Shown here: piece after piece, positions 16,016 to 24,524 of the stretch
How the letters are laid out: every line of letters starts with the position of its first letter
Numbering within the stretch: position 1 is the first letter of the stretch
Source of the DNA: Agrococcus sp. ARC_14
Lineage (GTDB): Bacteria > Actinomycetota > Actinomycetes > Actinomycetales > Microbacteriaceae
Length of the DNA stretch: 64,000 bases
Direction: 5' to 3'
NCBI RefSeq assembly: GCF_022436485.1
Contig: NZ_JAKUDO010000001.1
Coordinates: forward strand, 558,001-622,000
The notes under the pieces: generated by a model
What the model was told of the DNA's origin: nothing
The model's input: the letters and a program-made list of their open reading frames with translations, nothing else
Database searches by the model: none
Position numbers and translations under genes: made by a program

Positions 16016-16980
16016 CGAGGCCCTCCAAGGATGCGATTCAAGAGATCGTAAAGTAGCCTGAGCTCTACTGTCAGCGTCTGCGATAGCGCGCCGCTCTCCA
16101 TCAGCTGCTGGAGGTCTCCTGTTAGCACCTCCGTCTTCTTCGCGATTGTTTGCTGCCGATATCCCTCAGCTGCGAAGCTATCGAATACTTCCTGGGGGGT
16201 AACTTCAACGTCGGTAACAAGCTCATCAAGCGCGTAGTCGACGAGGTCGCCCTCGATGGCGTCGGACTCCAGCGCTTTTGAGAGCCTCGCCAGTAGCCGG
16301 AAGTCCGTTACTGCACGGAGTGTCTTTGCTTCCGCCTTTGCGGCGAATGCACGAATAATTTCGGCGCGAGTGTGCCGTGCCGCAAAGTTAGGTGCCGCCG
16401 ACCGTAGTACAGACTCAGCTGCTTCGATCTCGAGGTACAGGTCCTCGCGGTGCACCTGCTCACTTCGAGCCAAGTGTGCTTCATTGCGAATCAGATCGAT
16501 CTCTGCTTCAGGTAGCGAGAGGAGTCTGCGGGCGCGCCTCACAGACGATCGGGTAACCCCAGTCATCTCTGACAGTCGTTTCTCACCAGTCTCGCCAGAG
16601 ATCTTCATGACCTCACGTAGTGACAGCGCAACGCTAATTAGCGGCCAATCTTCACGCACGTTGTGGATGTTGAACATCCGAAGGAGGTTATCTAAAGGAT
16701 TCGGGGCGGGTATCACGTTGACCGGCACGCGCTCCAAGCCGAGGTCAGCCGAGCAGCGCCACCTTCTCTCGCCGTCCATCAGGACGTAGTTGGAGGGCGA
16801 TTCAGGGTCCTGGTAGACAATAAGCGGGACGAGGATGCCGACTTCTTGGATTGAGGTCCGCAGCAGATCCAGCCGCTCTTCATTGAAATAGCGTCGTGGA
16901 TTATCTGGGTTTGGACGTATCCAATTCGGATCGATTTCGTCGAGATGACTCTGGGAAAGCAGGTCGGGAGGTTGATTCAC
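16012..16980 (-). CDS. ParB/Spo0J-type N-terminal domain protein
   Basis: 322 residues. The ParB N-terminal domain covers about residues 14-110: EIDPNWIRPNPDNPRRYF and NYVLMDGERRWRCSADLGLE, including the conserved GERRW box. A helix-turn-helix follows near 130-155 (LSEMTGVTRSSVRRARRLL), then a long helical C-terminal region. The layout is ParB/Spo0J-like, but the chromosome partition partner parA is absent and the gene lies between a DNA adenine methylase (upstream, four-base overlap) and an unknown protein (downstream, four-base overlap). ParB-fold proteins in defence and phage contexts can be nucleases, nucleotide hydrolases or DNA-binding adaptors. GC content is well below the flanking genes. 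Confidence 0.8.
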   Translation of the reverse strand: MNQPPDLLSQSHLDEIDPNWIRPNPDNPRRYFNEERLDLLRTSIQEVGILVPLIVYQDPESPSNYVLMDGERRWRCSADLGLERVPVNVIPAPNPLDNLLRMFNIHNVREDWPLISVALSLREVMKISGETGEKRLSEMTGVTRSSVRRARRLLSLPEAEIDLIRNEAHLARSEQVHREDLYLEIEAAESVLRSAAPNFAARHTRAEIIRAFAAKAEAKTLRAVTDFRLLARLSKALESDAIEGDLVDYALDELVTDVEVTPQEVFDSFAAEGYRQQTIAKKTEVLTGDLQQLMESGALSQTLTVELRLLYDLLNRILGGPR

Positions 16981-17891
16981 GAGACCAACAGACTCTCGGC
17001 CACGGGGCGTCGAAGTTTTACGTTTGCGGCCAAAGAGCTACGTCGCACTAAGGCAAACTCGCGAAACTTTGGGTAGAGTTCCTTAATCGCCGAGTTATAC
17101 GCATTCGTCACAATAACGTGTGCACCTCGAGAGCGAAGTCGGTCCGCGCATTTAGCTAGGCGAACCTGATCTTCCCAAGTAAACAGCTTTTCGTTGTAGT
17201 CGACAAAGCCCTCGCGTTTTTTGCTGGAAGCGTACGGTGGATCGAGAAATACAAGATCTCCCTCGGCGACAGTGGCGAGGGATTGTTCGAAGTCTCCGGA
17301 TTGTATTAGCGTTCCGGCCCGTCGTAGTTGCTTGGACGCTCCCGCCAGATGCGACCAGTCGATAATAGTTCGCGACCGGGGGCTGCCGTAGGGAACGTTG
17401 AATGCTCCGCTCGAGTTGACGCGGTAAAGGCCGTTCCACGAGCCTCGATTCAGATAAATGAATCTAGCGGCGGCTTCGATCGGATCCGTTTTTGTGGAGC
17501 TGCGAATCATGTAATAGTATTCTCGGTCGAGAAGATCCATATCTTCGAACTGGGCGAAGACTGCTTGAGGATGCGCAGCAATCGTTCTGTACATATCGAT
17601 CAACGGCTCGCACGAATCGTTGATAACGGCTCGTTCTGGTTCCAGCAAGAAATACATTGATCCGGCGCCAAAGAACGGCTCATGATAGGTTCGAAACTTG
17701 GCAGGCAAATGCTCAACTATCTGAGATAGAAGTCGCTGTTTCGAGCCAGCCCATCTAATAAACGGACGCGGGTTGGTACTAAGCGTCGCTGCCGCTCGCT
17801 CTTCGAGGCGGTTTCGATCCAGTCTCGTCCAAGGTGTCGCTTCAGGTTCGGCTTCAACCTCGTCTGTCGAGAGGTGATCGATCGTGCGCAT
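16977..17891 (-). CDS. DNA adenine-N6 methyltransferase (Dam/D12 class)
   Basis: 304 residues of the MTase D12 family. Motif X FIRWAGSKQ near residue 43, motif I HEPFFGAGSMYFLL near 70 (SAM binding), a target-recognition region in the middle (FIYLNRGSWNGLYRVNSSG), motif IV LDPPYASSKKREGFVD near 219 and ending with RRPVAESLLVS. Methylates adenine in DNA, with a Dam-like architecture; target sequence not predictable. AGGAG lies four bases upstream of the ATG. First gene of the four-gene operon; no cognate restriction gene beside it except a decayed nuclease-like gene upstream. Codon and base use are visibly less GC-rich than the surroundings, consistent with transfer. Confidence 0.9.
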   Translation of the reverse strand: MRTIDHLSTDEVEAEPEATPWTRLDRNRLEERAAATLSTNPRPFIRWAGSKQRLLSQIVEHLPAKFRTYHEPFFGAGSMYFLLEPERAVINDSCEPLIDMYRTIAAHPQAVFAQFEDMDLLDREYYYMIRSSTKTDPIEAAARFIYLNRGSWNGLYRVNSSGAFNVPYGSPRSRTIIDWSHLAGASKQLRRAGTLIQSGDFEQSLATVAEGDLVFLDPPYASSKKREGFVDYNEKLFTWEDQVRLAKCADRLRSRGAHVIVTNAYNSAIKELYPKFREFALVRRSSLAANVKLRRPVAESLLVS

Positions 17892-18198
17892 ATTTCTCCT
17901 GCCACCGGCGTCTGTCGGAAGGTTACAGCAGCGTGTCGAGCGTTGTGTGTTTCGACGTGGCGACTCTGCGGAGGTCAGATGGGCGCTTGCAGTTTGAAGA
18001 TCGCCTCTTCACGCGTTCTGGGTGGTGGTCGTTCGAACAGTGGGATGGGGTCTGCAGGGCGAATTGGGTGGAGCCGGTGAGGCGATGTCGGGTTGAATTG
18101 CTCGAGGGGGCGGCGGCCCGGGGCCTGCGCGTTGGCAGGTGAGCGTCCTGTGGGCTCGTCGTGTAGAGGCTCGTCGTGGCGGTCCTTGTCGGAGTGGG
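17892..18198. other. 307 bases without recognisable gene
   Basis: The stretch between the methylase start and the 3' end of the decayed nuclease-like gene. No frame on either strand gives a plausible protein. It contains the likely promoter region of the methylase operon (TGCTGTAAC about 30 bases before the ATG could be an extended -10, unproven). Composition is intermediate, and it looks like degraded sequence. Confidence 0.5.
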
Positions 18199-18694
18199 TT
18201 ACGTGCCGTGGCGTCGCATGCCGACGATGGTCGCCATCAGACGGGATGCGTCGAGGTTGGGCCGGGTGAGCTTTGCGTTCGCGGGCACGCCGAATTCGTG
18301 GTGCGCTAGCAAGTCGCTACCGCGGATCAGGAGTCACACGGCCTGCGACGTCGCTGAGGGCGTGATGCAGGCCTTGCGTTCGATCGGCTGGCTCTACAGG
18401 TGGCTCGTGGTGCCACGACTTGGTCCTAGCGAGAACGGGCCCTCGTCTACTGGCTGCTATGGCCACAGGCGGCCGGCCCCCACCGCAGCGCGGTCTTTCG
18501 GCTTTACTCCGCCGCGAGCATTCCCTCTCCGGCAGCGACGATGACGAAGTTGGCCTCGCCCTCCTCGGCTGCGTGGTGGCGGGTGGCAGCTCCGGCCATA
18601 CGAGCCAGCCGTCGGTGGTGGGGCGGTTGCGGAGCGCCTCAAAGGCCTTGGCTTTGAGGGCTGTGGCGTCAGGCCGGATGACGCTGCGGATCAT
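18199..18694 (-). pseudogene. Frameshifted NERD-like nuclease gene remnant
   Basis: A start with a good ribosome site (AAGGA, four bases from ATG 18694) opens MIRSVIRPDATALKAKAFEA, then WLVWPELPPATTQP. Homologous reading then jumps one frame to EANFVIVAAGEGMLAAE, where a stop interrupts; restoring one base would give LAAEVKPKD. Later frames give WHHEPPVEPADRTQGLHHAL and, after another shift, FGVPANAKLTRPNLDASRL to a TAA at 18199-18201. The (A/D)FVIV..G.GML..E-V-K pattern is that of NERD or related nuclease domains. At least three frame changes; clearly a broken gene rather than noise, because each segment continues the same order. Its family is inferred. Confidence 0.5.
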
Positions 18695-18782
18695 CGTGTC
18701 CTTGGGGGCCTATTCGGTGGGTGCGACGACCCAGTGTGCTGTGAGTACCGCTGCGACTGTCCAGGGTTTTGGCCGACTCGCA

Positions 18783-18837
18783 TTGACATCGAGGCGAGCT
18801 GACGCTTAACCTGCAGGCCTGCGCAGGCGTGCAGGTT
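18783..18837 (+). promoter_or_regulatory. TTGACA promoter with 30-bp near-perfect palindrome
   Basis: TTGACA at 18783-18788, an 18-base spacer and TAACCT at 18807-18812. Overlapping the -10 and start site is the palindrome 18808-18837: AACCTGCA-G-GCCTGCGCAGGC-G-TGCAGGTT, with one mismatched pair. The ATG of the RpiR gene is 23 bases further on with its own GGAGG. Probably an autoregulatory operator; its CCTGCA/TGCAGG core also occurs in the TctC promoters at 28.5 and 34.6 kb. Confidence 0.65.
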
Positions 18838-18859
18838 CACGAAGACGTGGAGGCCAGCA

Positions 18860-19708
18860 ATGGGGATCGCCGACTCAGCCCGACGCATGGGAGGCAGCCT
18901 GTCCGAGACCGGACGGCGTGCTCTCGACCACCTGTTGAGCGACCCGCAGGCGATGTCGCAGCTCACGGCCGCGCAGGTCGCCGCACAGCTCGGCGTCCAT
19001 GAGACGACGCTGATCCGGCTCGCCTCGCAGCTCGGCTACCCGGGCTATCGGCAGTTCCGCACGAGCCTCGCCGAGGAGGGCCTCGAGCCCGTCACGAGCG
19101 CCGGCCGCATGATGAGCCGGCCTGACGACGCCTACACGCTCGCCGCGCTGGTGGACGACGAGGCCGCCGCCATGCAGCGCCTCGCGCGCTCCGTCGCCCA
19201 GGAGGAGGTCGACGAGCTTGCGCAGCGCATCCTCGACGCTCGCGCCGTCTACCTCTTCGGCCCGCCCTACGCCGCCGGCTCGCTCGATCTGCTCGCCCGA
19301 CGCGTGCGCCGCGTCGGGATCATGCCCGTGGTGCTCCCCACCAGCGGCCGGCTGATCGCCGAGCACCTGACCTCCCTCACCGGCGACGACCTCCTGCTGT
19401 CGTTCGTGTTCCGTCGTCCAGACCCGCGTCTGGCTCGCATCAACGCGCACGCGCAGAGCGTCGGCGCCGCGACCGCCGTCATCGCCGACGAGGCTGGCCT
19501 CGGCCTGCAGCCCAGCCCGGACCAGCTGCTCGTCGCGCCGCGCGGCCCGCGCTCGAATCAGCGATCGCTGGTCGTGCCCGCCGTGCTGATCTATGCGCTG
19601 CAGTTCTCGGTCTTCCACCTCGCGAGGCAGCGGACGAGCGAGGCTCTGCTCCTCCTCGACGACCTCGCGCGAACGGTGGGTGACGATGAGCCTTCGCACT
19701 GGGGTTGA
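18860..19708 (+). CDS. RpiR/MurR-family transcriptional regulator
   Basis: 282 residues. N-terminal HTH_6 region (about 1-80: LSETGRRALDHLLSDPQAMS, then VAAQLGVHETTLIRLASQLG and YPGYRQFR), and a C-terminal SIS-like domain (about 115-250: ARAVYLFGPPYAAGSLDLLA ... LLLSFVFRRPDPRLARINAH). The SIS domain usually binds a sugar phosphate; here the phosphate-binding serines seem reduced and the partner genes are tricarboxylate transporter genes, so the ligand is probably a carboxylic acid. The start has GGAGG six bases upstream. It heads a same-strand cluster with tctB, tctA, tctC and an aldolase. Confidence 0.88.
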   Translation: MGIADSARRMGGSLSETGRRALDHLLSDPQAMSQLTAAQVAAQLGVHETTLIRLASQLGYPGYRQFRTSLAEEGLEPVTSAGRMMSRPDDAYTLAALVDDEAAAMQRLARSVAQEEVDELAQRILDARAVYLFGPPYAAGSLDLLARRVRRVGIMPVVLPTSGRLIAEHLTSLTGDDLLLSFVFRRPDPRLARINAHAQSVGAATAVIADEAGLGLQPSPDQLLVAPRGPRSNQRSLVVPAVLIYALQFSVFHLARQRTSEALLLLDDLARTVGDDEPSHWG

Positions 19709-19709
19709 G

Positions 19710-20246
19710 ATGACCCACGAAGAGCAGCCGAAGGCGGCCGTCGCAGAGCTCGCATGGACGCCCCTCACGTTCCGCATCGCGAACATCGTCGGCGCCGTCC
19801 TCGCGATCGCGCTCGCCGCCACGATCCTGTTGGCGTCCGGCGACTTCGCGTTCCGAGTGCGCGATCTGCCGGGCCCAGCCTTCTTCCCCGTGGTCATCGG
19901 TGTCGCGCTGCTGGCCTGCTCCGTCGCTTGGCTCGTGCTCGCGATCATCGGTCGGCTGCGGCCGGATGACGACACCGAGCCGCCGCCGGACCGGCAGGCG
20001 CTCCTCCGCGCCGGCGCCGCGCTGGCTGTCGTCGGTGTCAGCGCCTTCGTGCTGCAGCCGCTCGGATATCCGCTCACGGTGGCGATCGCCGTGACCGTGC
20101 TCGTGCTGCTGGCCCGCGGTCGCTTGCGCGCAGCCATCCCCACGGGCGTTGGGTTCGCCGTGGCGAGCTTCCTGCTCGTCACCACCGCGCTCGGCGTGCA
20201 GCTTCCAACCGGGGTGCTCCGGCCGCTGCTCGTCGGTCTCCTCTAG
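19710..20246 (+). CDS. tctB: Tripartite tricarboxylate transporter, TctB subunit
   Basis: 178 residues, about four or five transmembrane helices, of the small TctB family: a polar N-terminus, FRIANIVGAVLAIALAATIL, a first-loop DLPGPAFFPVVIGVALLACS segment (the G..FFP..(I/L)G pattern is characteristic), then paired helices. ATG 19710 follows the RpiR stop by one base; a second in-frame ATG at 19686 would overlap the regulator. TctB is the small membrane subunit of the secondary carrier that takes up citrate-like acids with TctA and the periplasmic TctC. Confidence 0.85.
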   Translation: MTHEEQPKAAVAELAWTPLTFRIANIVGAVLAIALAATILLASGDFAFRVRDLPGPAFFPVVIGVALLACSVAWLVLAIIGRLRPDDDTEPPPDRQALLRAGAALAVVGVSAFVLQPLGYPLTVAIAVTVLVLLARGRLRAAIPTGVGFAVASFLLVTTALGVQLPTGVLRPLLVGLL

Positions 20247-20288
20247 CCCCCGAACGCCCACCGACCTCAGACGAAAGGCGATGTCAAC

Positions 20289-21872
20289 GTGGACATCTTC
20301 GCTCAACTCCTCGCTGGGTTCCAGGAGGTGCTCAGCCCCATCAACCTCCTGTTCGCGCTCGCAGGATGCGTGCTCGGCATGGTCGTCGGCATCCTGCCCG
20401 GCTTCGGTCCGCCCGCCGCGATGGCGCTGCTGCTGCCCGTGACCTTCGTCGTCGGGCCTATCCCCGGCATCATCATGATCGCCGCGATCCTGTACGGCTC
20501 GATGTACGGCGGCACGATCACCGCGGTGCTGCTCAACGTGCCCGGCGAGCCGTCGTCGGTCGCGACCACGCTCGAGGGCTACACGCTCGCGAAGCAGGGG
20601 AGAGGCGGCCCGGCGCTCGTCATCGCCGCCGTCGGCTCGTTCGTCGGCGCGACCGTCGGCATCATCGGGATGGTGCTCTTCGCGCCGCTCGCGGTCGCCG
20701 TGCTCGGGCTCGGTGCCCGCGACTACTTCGCGATCGGCATCCTCGGACTCTCGCTCGTCGTCGGCCTCTCAGGCCGCAACGTCGTCAAGGGGCTCGTGTG
20801 CGCCTTCATCGGCCTCGCGATCGGCCTCGTCGGCCTCGACCCCGTGCTCGGCACCCCGCGATTCACCGGCGGCATCCCCGAGCTCTTCGACGGCATCGAC
20901 CTCGTCGCCGTCGTCATGGGACTCTTCGGCCTCAGCGAGATGCTCATCGGCCTCGAGCAGCGGGCGTCGACGGGGCGCATCGCCAAGATCGGGAAGATCG
21001 CCCCCACGAAGGAGGACTGGAAGCGCTCGGCAGGCCCCATGGCACGAGGCAGCATCATCGGCTTCTTCATCGGTCTGCTGCCTGGCTCACCCGGCACGGC
21101 AGCCACCTTCTTCTCCTACGCGCTCGAGCGTCGTGTCTCGAAGGGGCGAGCGCAGTTCGGCAAGGGTGCCATCGAGGGCGTCGCCGGCCCTGAGACCGCC
21201 AACAACTCGCTCGGCATCGCGACCATGGTGCCGATGTTCACCCTGGGCATCCCCTCCTCGGTGACCATGGCGATCATGATGGGCGCCTTCATCGTTCACG
21301 GGCTCACGCCCGGCCCGCTGCTCTTCCGCGACCACCCCGACGTGGCGTGGGCGATCATCGCCAGCCTCTTCGTCGGCAACGTGATCCTGCTCATCCTCAA
21401 CGTGCCGCTCATCCGCGTCTGGCTCTACATCCTCAAGATCCCCTACGCGATCCTGTTCGCGCTGGTCGTCGGGCTGATGATCCTCGGGGCCTTCCTCGTC
21501 ACGGGCGCGGCCTTCAACATCCTCGTGCTGCTCGCCTCCGGCGTGCTCGGCTACGTGCTGCGAAAGCTGGATGTGCCGCTGGCGCCCATCGCGCTCACCA
21601 TGGTGCTCGGCTCGATCCTCGAGGAGAACCTCGTGCGCGCGCTACTGCTCTCAGACGGCGACGTCACGACGCTCGTCGGCAGCCCGTTCTCGGCGATCCT
21701 GCTCACCGCCGCGGTGCTCGTGCTCTGCAGCGCCCCGTTCCTCGGGATCGTGCGCAAGCGACTCGAACGTCGCCGGGCGCGGCTCATGGCCGAGCCCAGC
21801 CGCGCCGGCGAGACCGCCGTGCTCCCCACCACCACGTCACGAACATCCACCACCCCATTCGAAGGAGAATGA
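20289..21872 (+). CDS. tctA: Tripartite tricarboxylate transporter permease TctA
   Basis: 527 residues with about 11 or 12 transmembrane helices of the TctA family. GMVVGILPGFGPPAAMALLL near residue 35 and MIAAILYGSMYGGTITAVLL near 60 are signature segments, with a second inverted copy later (GFFIGLLPGSPGTAATFFSY). GTG start at 20289, preceded by GAAAGGCG. It is the large carrier subunit, driving uptake from the TctC-bound substrate by the ion gradient. Very similar to the TctA at 32357. The final residues are a disordered Thr/Ser tail. Confidence 0.93.
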   Translation: MDIFAQLLAGFQEVLSPINLLFALAGCVLGMVVGILPGFGPPAAMALLLPVTFVVGPIPGIIMIAAILYGSMYGGTITAVLLNVPGEPSSVATTLEGYTLAKQGRGGPALVIAAVGSFVGATVGIIGMVLFAPLAVAVLGLGARDYFAIGILGLSLVVGLSGRNVVKGLVCAFIGLAIGLVGLDPVLGTPRFTGGIPELFDGIDLVAVVMGLFGLSEMLIGLEQRASTGRIAKIGKIAPTKEDWKRSAGPMARGSIIGFFIGLLPGSPGTAATFFSYALERRVSKGRAQFGKGAIEGVAGPETANNSLGIATMVPMFTLGIPSSVTMAIMMGAFIVHGLTPGPLLFRDHPDVAWAIIASLFVGNVILLILNVPLIRVWLYILKIPYAILFALVVGLMILGAFLVTGAAFNILVLLASGVLGYVLRKLDVPLAPIALTMVLGSILEENLVRALLLSDGDVTTLVGSPFSAILLTAAVLVLCSAPFLGIVRKRLERRRARLMAEPSRAGETAVLPTTTSRTSTTPFEGE

Positions 21873-21874
21873 CC

Positions 21875-22885
21875 ATGAAGCGACACCTCGCAGTCGCCGC
21901 AATCGCGGCGCTCGCCATCCCCGCAGCACTCTCGGGCTGCTCTTCGCTGTCTGCCGGCAGCGACCCCGGCGCGAGCGCCGACTTCCCCGGCTCCGAGCCG
22001 ATCACGCTCGTGATGCCGTTCAGCGCAGGCGGGTCGACCGACCTCATGCTGCGGGGCCTCGTCCCGTTCCTCGAGGAGGAGCTCGGCACGTCGGTCATCG
22101 TCGAGAACACCGTCGGTGCCGGCGGCCAGGTCGCGCTCACCGCGATCGCAGGCGCGGCACCAGACGGCCACACGATCGGCGTCACGAACCTTCCCTCGAC
22201 GCTTGCCTACGTCAACGAAGACCGCCAGGCGACCTACGAGCAGGCCAGCTTCGAGCCGCTCGCGACGGTCAACCGCTTCCGCGGCATCATCGCCACCTCC
22301 GCGTCCGGCGAATGGTCGACCCTCGAGCAGGTCGTGGAGGCCGCTCAGGCAGAGCCGGGTTCGATCACCGTCGGAGTCGATGGCCTCGGTGGCGACGACC
22401 ACATCTTCGTCACGGCCTTCGAAGAGGCAGCCGACGTCGAGTTCACCGTCGTGCCCTTCGATGACGGCTCCGAGAAGATGACGGCCCTGATCGGCAACCA
22501 GATCGACCTCTCGTTCGGCTCGGTGCCGACGTTCATGGCCCAGATCGACTCCGGCAACGCGGTGGCGCTCGCCGCCCTCGACGCCGAGCCGATCGTCGGG
22601 CTCGAGGACGTCCCGACGACGTCGAGCTTCGGCTACGACGTGCAGTGGGAGTCGTACAACGTGCTCTCCGTGCCCGCCGGCACGGCGCCCGAGGTGCGCA
22701 CCGTGCTCGAAGACGCGATCGAGGCGGCATCCGCTGCCGCTGCGGCAGACGCCGACTTCACCACCCAGATGGAGAACGGCGGGTACGAGTTCGGCTTCCA
22801 GGACTCCGCATGGACCGTCGAGCGCTGGACCGAGCTCGACGCCCGCTGGCGCGAGCTCGTGCCGATCGCGATCTCGGGCGAATAG
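21875..22885 (+). CDS. tctC: Tripartite tricarboxylate transporter substrate-binding protein TctC
   Basis: 336-residue lipoprotein: signal peptide with lipobox AALSGC (Cys near 22), then the Bug/TctC fold: EPITLVMPFSAGGSTDLMLR, VIVENTVGAGGQVAL and GHTIGVTNLPST (all family hallmarks of carboxylate contact). ATG 21875 preferred over ATG 21869 because GAAGGAGA is seven bases upstream. One base after tctA, so translationally linked. Binds the carboxylate substrate outside the membrane; the exact acid cannot be told. Confidence 0.92.
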   Translation: MKRHLAVAAIAALAIPAALSGCSSLSAGSDPGASADFPGSEPITLVMPFSAGGSTDLMLRGLVPFLEEELGTSVIVENTVGAGGQVALTAIAGAAPDGHTIGVTNLPSTLAYVNEDRQATYEQASFEPLATVNRFRGIIATSASGEWSTLEQVVEAAQAEPGSITVGVDGLGGDDHIFVTAFEEAADVEFTVVPFDDGSEKMTALIGNQIDLSFGSVPTFMAQIDSGNAVALAALDAEPIVGLEDVPTTSSFGYDVQWESYNVLSVPAGTAPEVRTVLEDAIEAASAAAAADADFTTQMENGGYEFGFQDSAWTVERWTELDARWRELVPIAISGE

Positions 22886-22924
22886 CAAGACCTCGAAGCA
22901 CCAGCTGACGAACCAGGAGCGACC

Positions 22925-23557
22925 ATGACAGAGACACAGACACCCACGGATGCACGGCTCGGCCGCCTGCTCGAGCTCGGCACGAGCACGGTGTACGAAG
23001 GCACGGGCGCGGACTGGTGGGTCGACCCCGCCATCCGACCCGCATGGAGCGGAGCGAAGGTGGTCGGCCCCGCCTACCCCGTCCGCGCTGCGCTCGGCGA
23101 CAACCTCGCGCTGCAGCGCGGCGTGCGCGAGGCACCGGCCGGATCGGTGCTGGTGGTCGAGGCCGAGGGCGGTGCCTTCGGGCACTGGGGCGGCATCCTC
23201 ACCGAGATCGCGCTGCTGCGCGGCGTGCTCGGCCTCGTCATCCACGGCACCGTGCGCGACATCGATGAGGTCGAGGGCCTCGGCTTCCCGATCTTCGCCA
23301 CCGGCATCGCCATGCGGCACGCCGAGAAGGTCGACGAAGGCATCATCGGCGAGCCGATCGAGCTGGCCGGCCGCACGGTGCGCGTCGGCGACGTGGTCAT
23401 CGCCGATGCCGACGGCGTGGTCATCGTGCCCAGCGAGCGGGTCGACGAGGCGCTGTCGAACGGCGTTGCACGCTTCGAGGGCGAGCGCGAGCGGATCGCG
23501 ACGATCCGCTCGGGTGAGGTGCCCGCGATGAAGGTCGAGACACCTGCCAATGGCTGA
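22925..23557 (+). CDS. RraA-fold protein, HMG/CHA aldolase family (copy 1)
   Basis: 210 residues of the RraA/4-hydroxy-4-methyl-2-oxoglutarate aldolase family. Metal/substrate motifs: GDNLALQRGV near residue 60, VIHGTVRDIDEV near 105 (the R-D pair binds the pyruvyl group and Mg), then VVIADADGVVIVP near 155. RraA itself lacks the aldolase Arg-Asp context; the VRD here is intact, so aldolase or decarboxylase activity is plausible. Ends of typical aldolases produce pyruvate plus a keto acid. Directly after tctC, it likely processes the imported acid. Confidence 0.82.
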   Translation: MTETQTPTDARLGRLLELGTSTVYEGTGADWWVDPAIRPAWSGAKVVGPAYPVRAALGDNLALQRGVREAPAGSVLVVEAEGGAFGHWGGILTEIALLRGVLGLVIHGTVRDIDEVEGLGFPIFATGIAMRHAEKVDEGIIGEPIELAGRTVRVGDVVIADADGVVIVPSERVDEALSNGVARFEGERERIATIRSGEVPAMKVETPANG

Positions 23558-24524
23558 GGCGGCGGACGCGCGCGAAGGCTGGCTCGTCGGCGCGTACGCC
23601 GCCGCGCCCAGTCGGGTGGCGTGGGATCCGCAGGTGGAGCAGGCGTTCTTCGACGGGATCTGGGCGCTGCCCGGAGTCGTCGGGCTCGAGCTGCCGTGGA
23701 AGGCGGGCGCCTTCCACTCGCGTGACGAGCGCTGGCTGCTCGAGCATCTCCGTGACGACGCCCAGATCGTCGTGACGACCGCGCCCGACACGTCAGACCG
23801 ACACAGGGCATCCGCATCATTCGGGCTCGCGGCGACCGACCGCGCGGGCCGTCAGTCGGCGATCGATGCCACCCGCGCACTGCATGAGGCGCTGCCGCGG
23901 CTGCGGGAGGCGACTCCCGACGGGCGTGTCATCGCGGTCGAGCTCCACGCGGCTCCGCGCCCCGAGCATGGCGCGGCATCGGCGGACGCCCTGCGCGCCA
24001 GCCTCGAGGAGCTCGCCTCCTGGGACTGGGGCGACACGAGGCTGGTCGTCGAGCACTGCGACGCGTGGGTCGCGGGGCAGGCGCCCGCCAAGGGGTATCT
24101 GCCGATCGAGGACGAGCTCCTGGTCGTGGACGACCTGCGCCGACAGGGTGCGCAGATCGGCATGGCGATCAACTGGGGCCGATCCGTCATCGAGCGCCGC
24201 GACGCCGACGCCGGTCGCGCCCATGCTGCGCTCGCCGCTGACGCAGGCGTGCTCGACGGCGTCGTGCTCTCGGGGGCCTCGCCGGAGGTCACGCCGGTCG
24301 GCGGGGCATGGGCCGATGCGCATGCGCCGTTCGCAGACGTCGGGCAGTTCTCGTCGTCGTTGCTGACGGCGGCGCGCGCCGCCGCGACGCTCGAGGCTGC
24401 CGGGTCGTTGCGCTTCCGGGGCGTGAAGGTCGGCGCTCCGGCGACCTTCACCCTCGAGGAGCGACTCGAGATCATCGCTCGAGCGCTCGGCGCCGTGCAG
24501 GCGGTCACGCCCATCGCACCGTGA
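23550..24524 (+). CDS. DUF4862 family protein
   Basis: 324 residues. The GAYAAAPSR start and later GLELPWKAGAFH, VELHAAP and LVVEHCDAW patterns (acidic and His residues at the ends of strands) match DUF4862, a family I would place near TIM-barrel hydrolases or isomerases; this fold assignment is inference. No signal peptide. Overlaps the aldolase gene by eight bases and the next MFS gene by four, so the three are translationally coupled. Function unknown; a metal-dependent step on the same acid as the aldolase is possible. Confidence 0.75.
   Translation: MAEAADAREGWLVGAYAAAPSRVAWDPQVEQAFFDGIWALPGVVGLELPWKAGAFHSRDERWLLEHLRDDAQIVVTTAPDTSDRHRASASFGLAATDRAGRQSAIDATRALHEALPRLREATPDGRVIAVELHAAPRPEHGAASADALRASLEELASWDWGDTRLVVEHCDAWVAGQAPAKGYLPIEDELLVVDDLRRQGAQIGMAINWGRSVIERRDADAGRAHAALAADAGVLDGVVLSGASPEVTPVGGAWADAHAPFADVGQFSSSLLTAARAAATLEAAGSLRFRGVKVGAPATFTLEERLEIIARALGAVQAVTPIAP

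Noticed and set aside
17915..17945. TGTAAC before the methylase gene as another sigma target
   Set aside because: On the minus strand, TGTAAC is not followed by GGACA at 15 bases; it may be a -10 instead.
21551..23791. 746-residue minus-strand frame opposite tctC and the first RraA gene
   Set aside because: Antisense to well-supported genes; sequence is unstructured.
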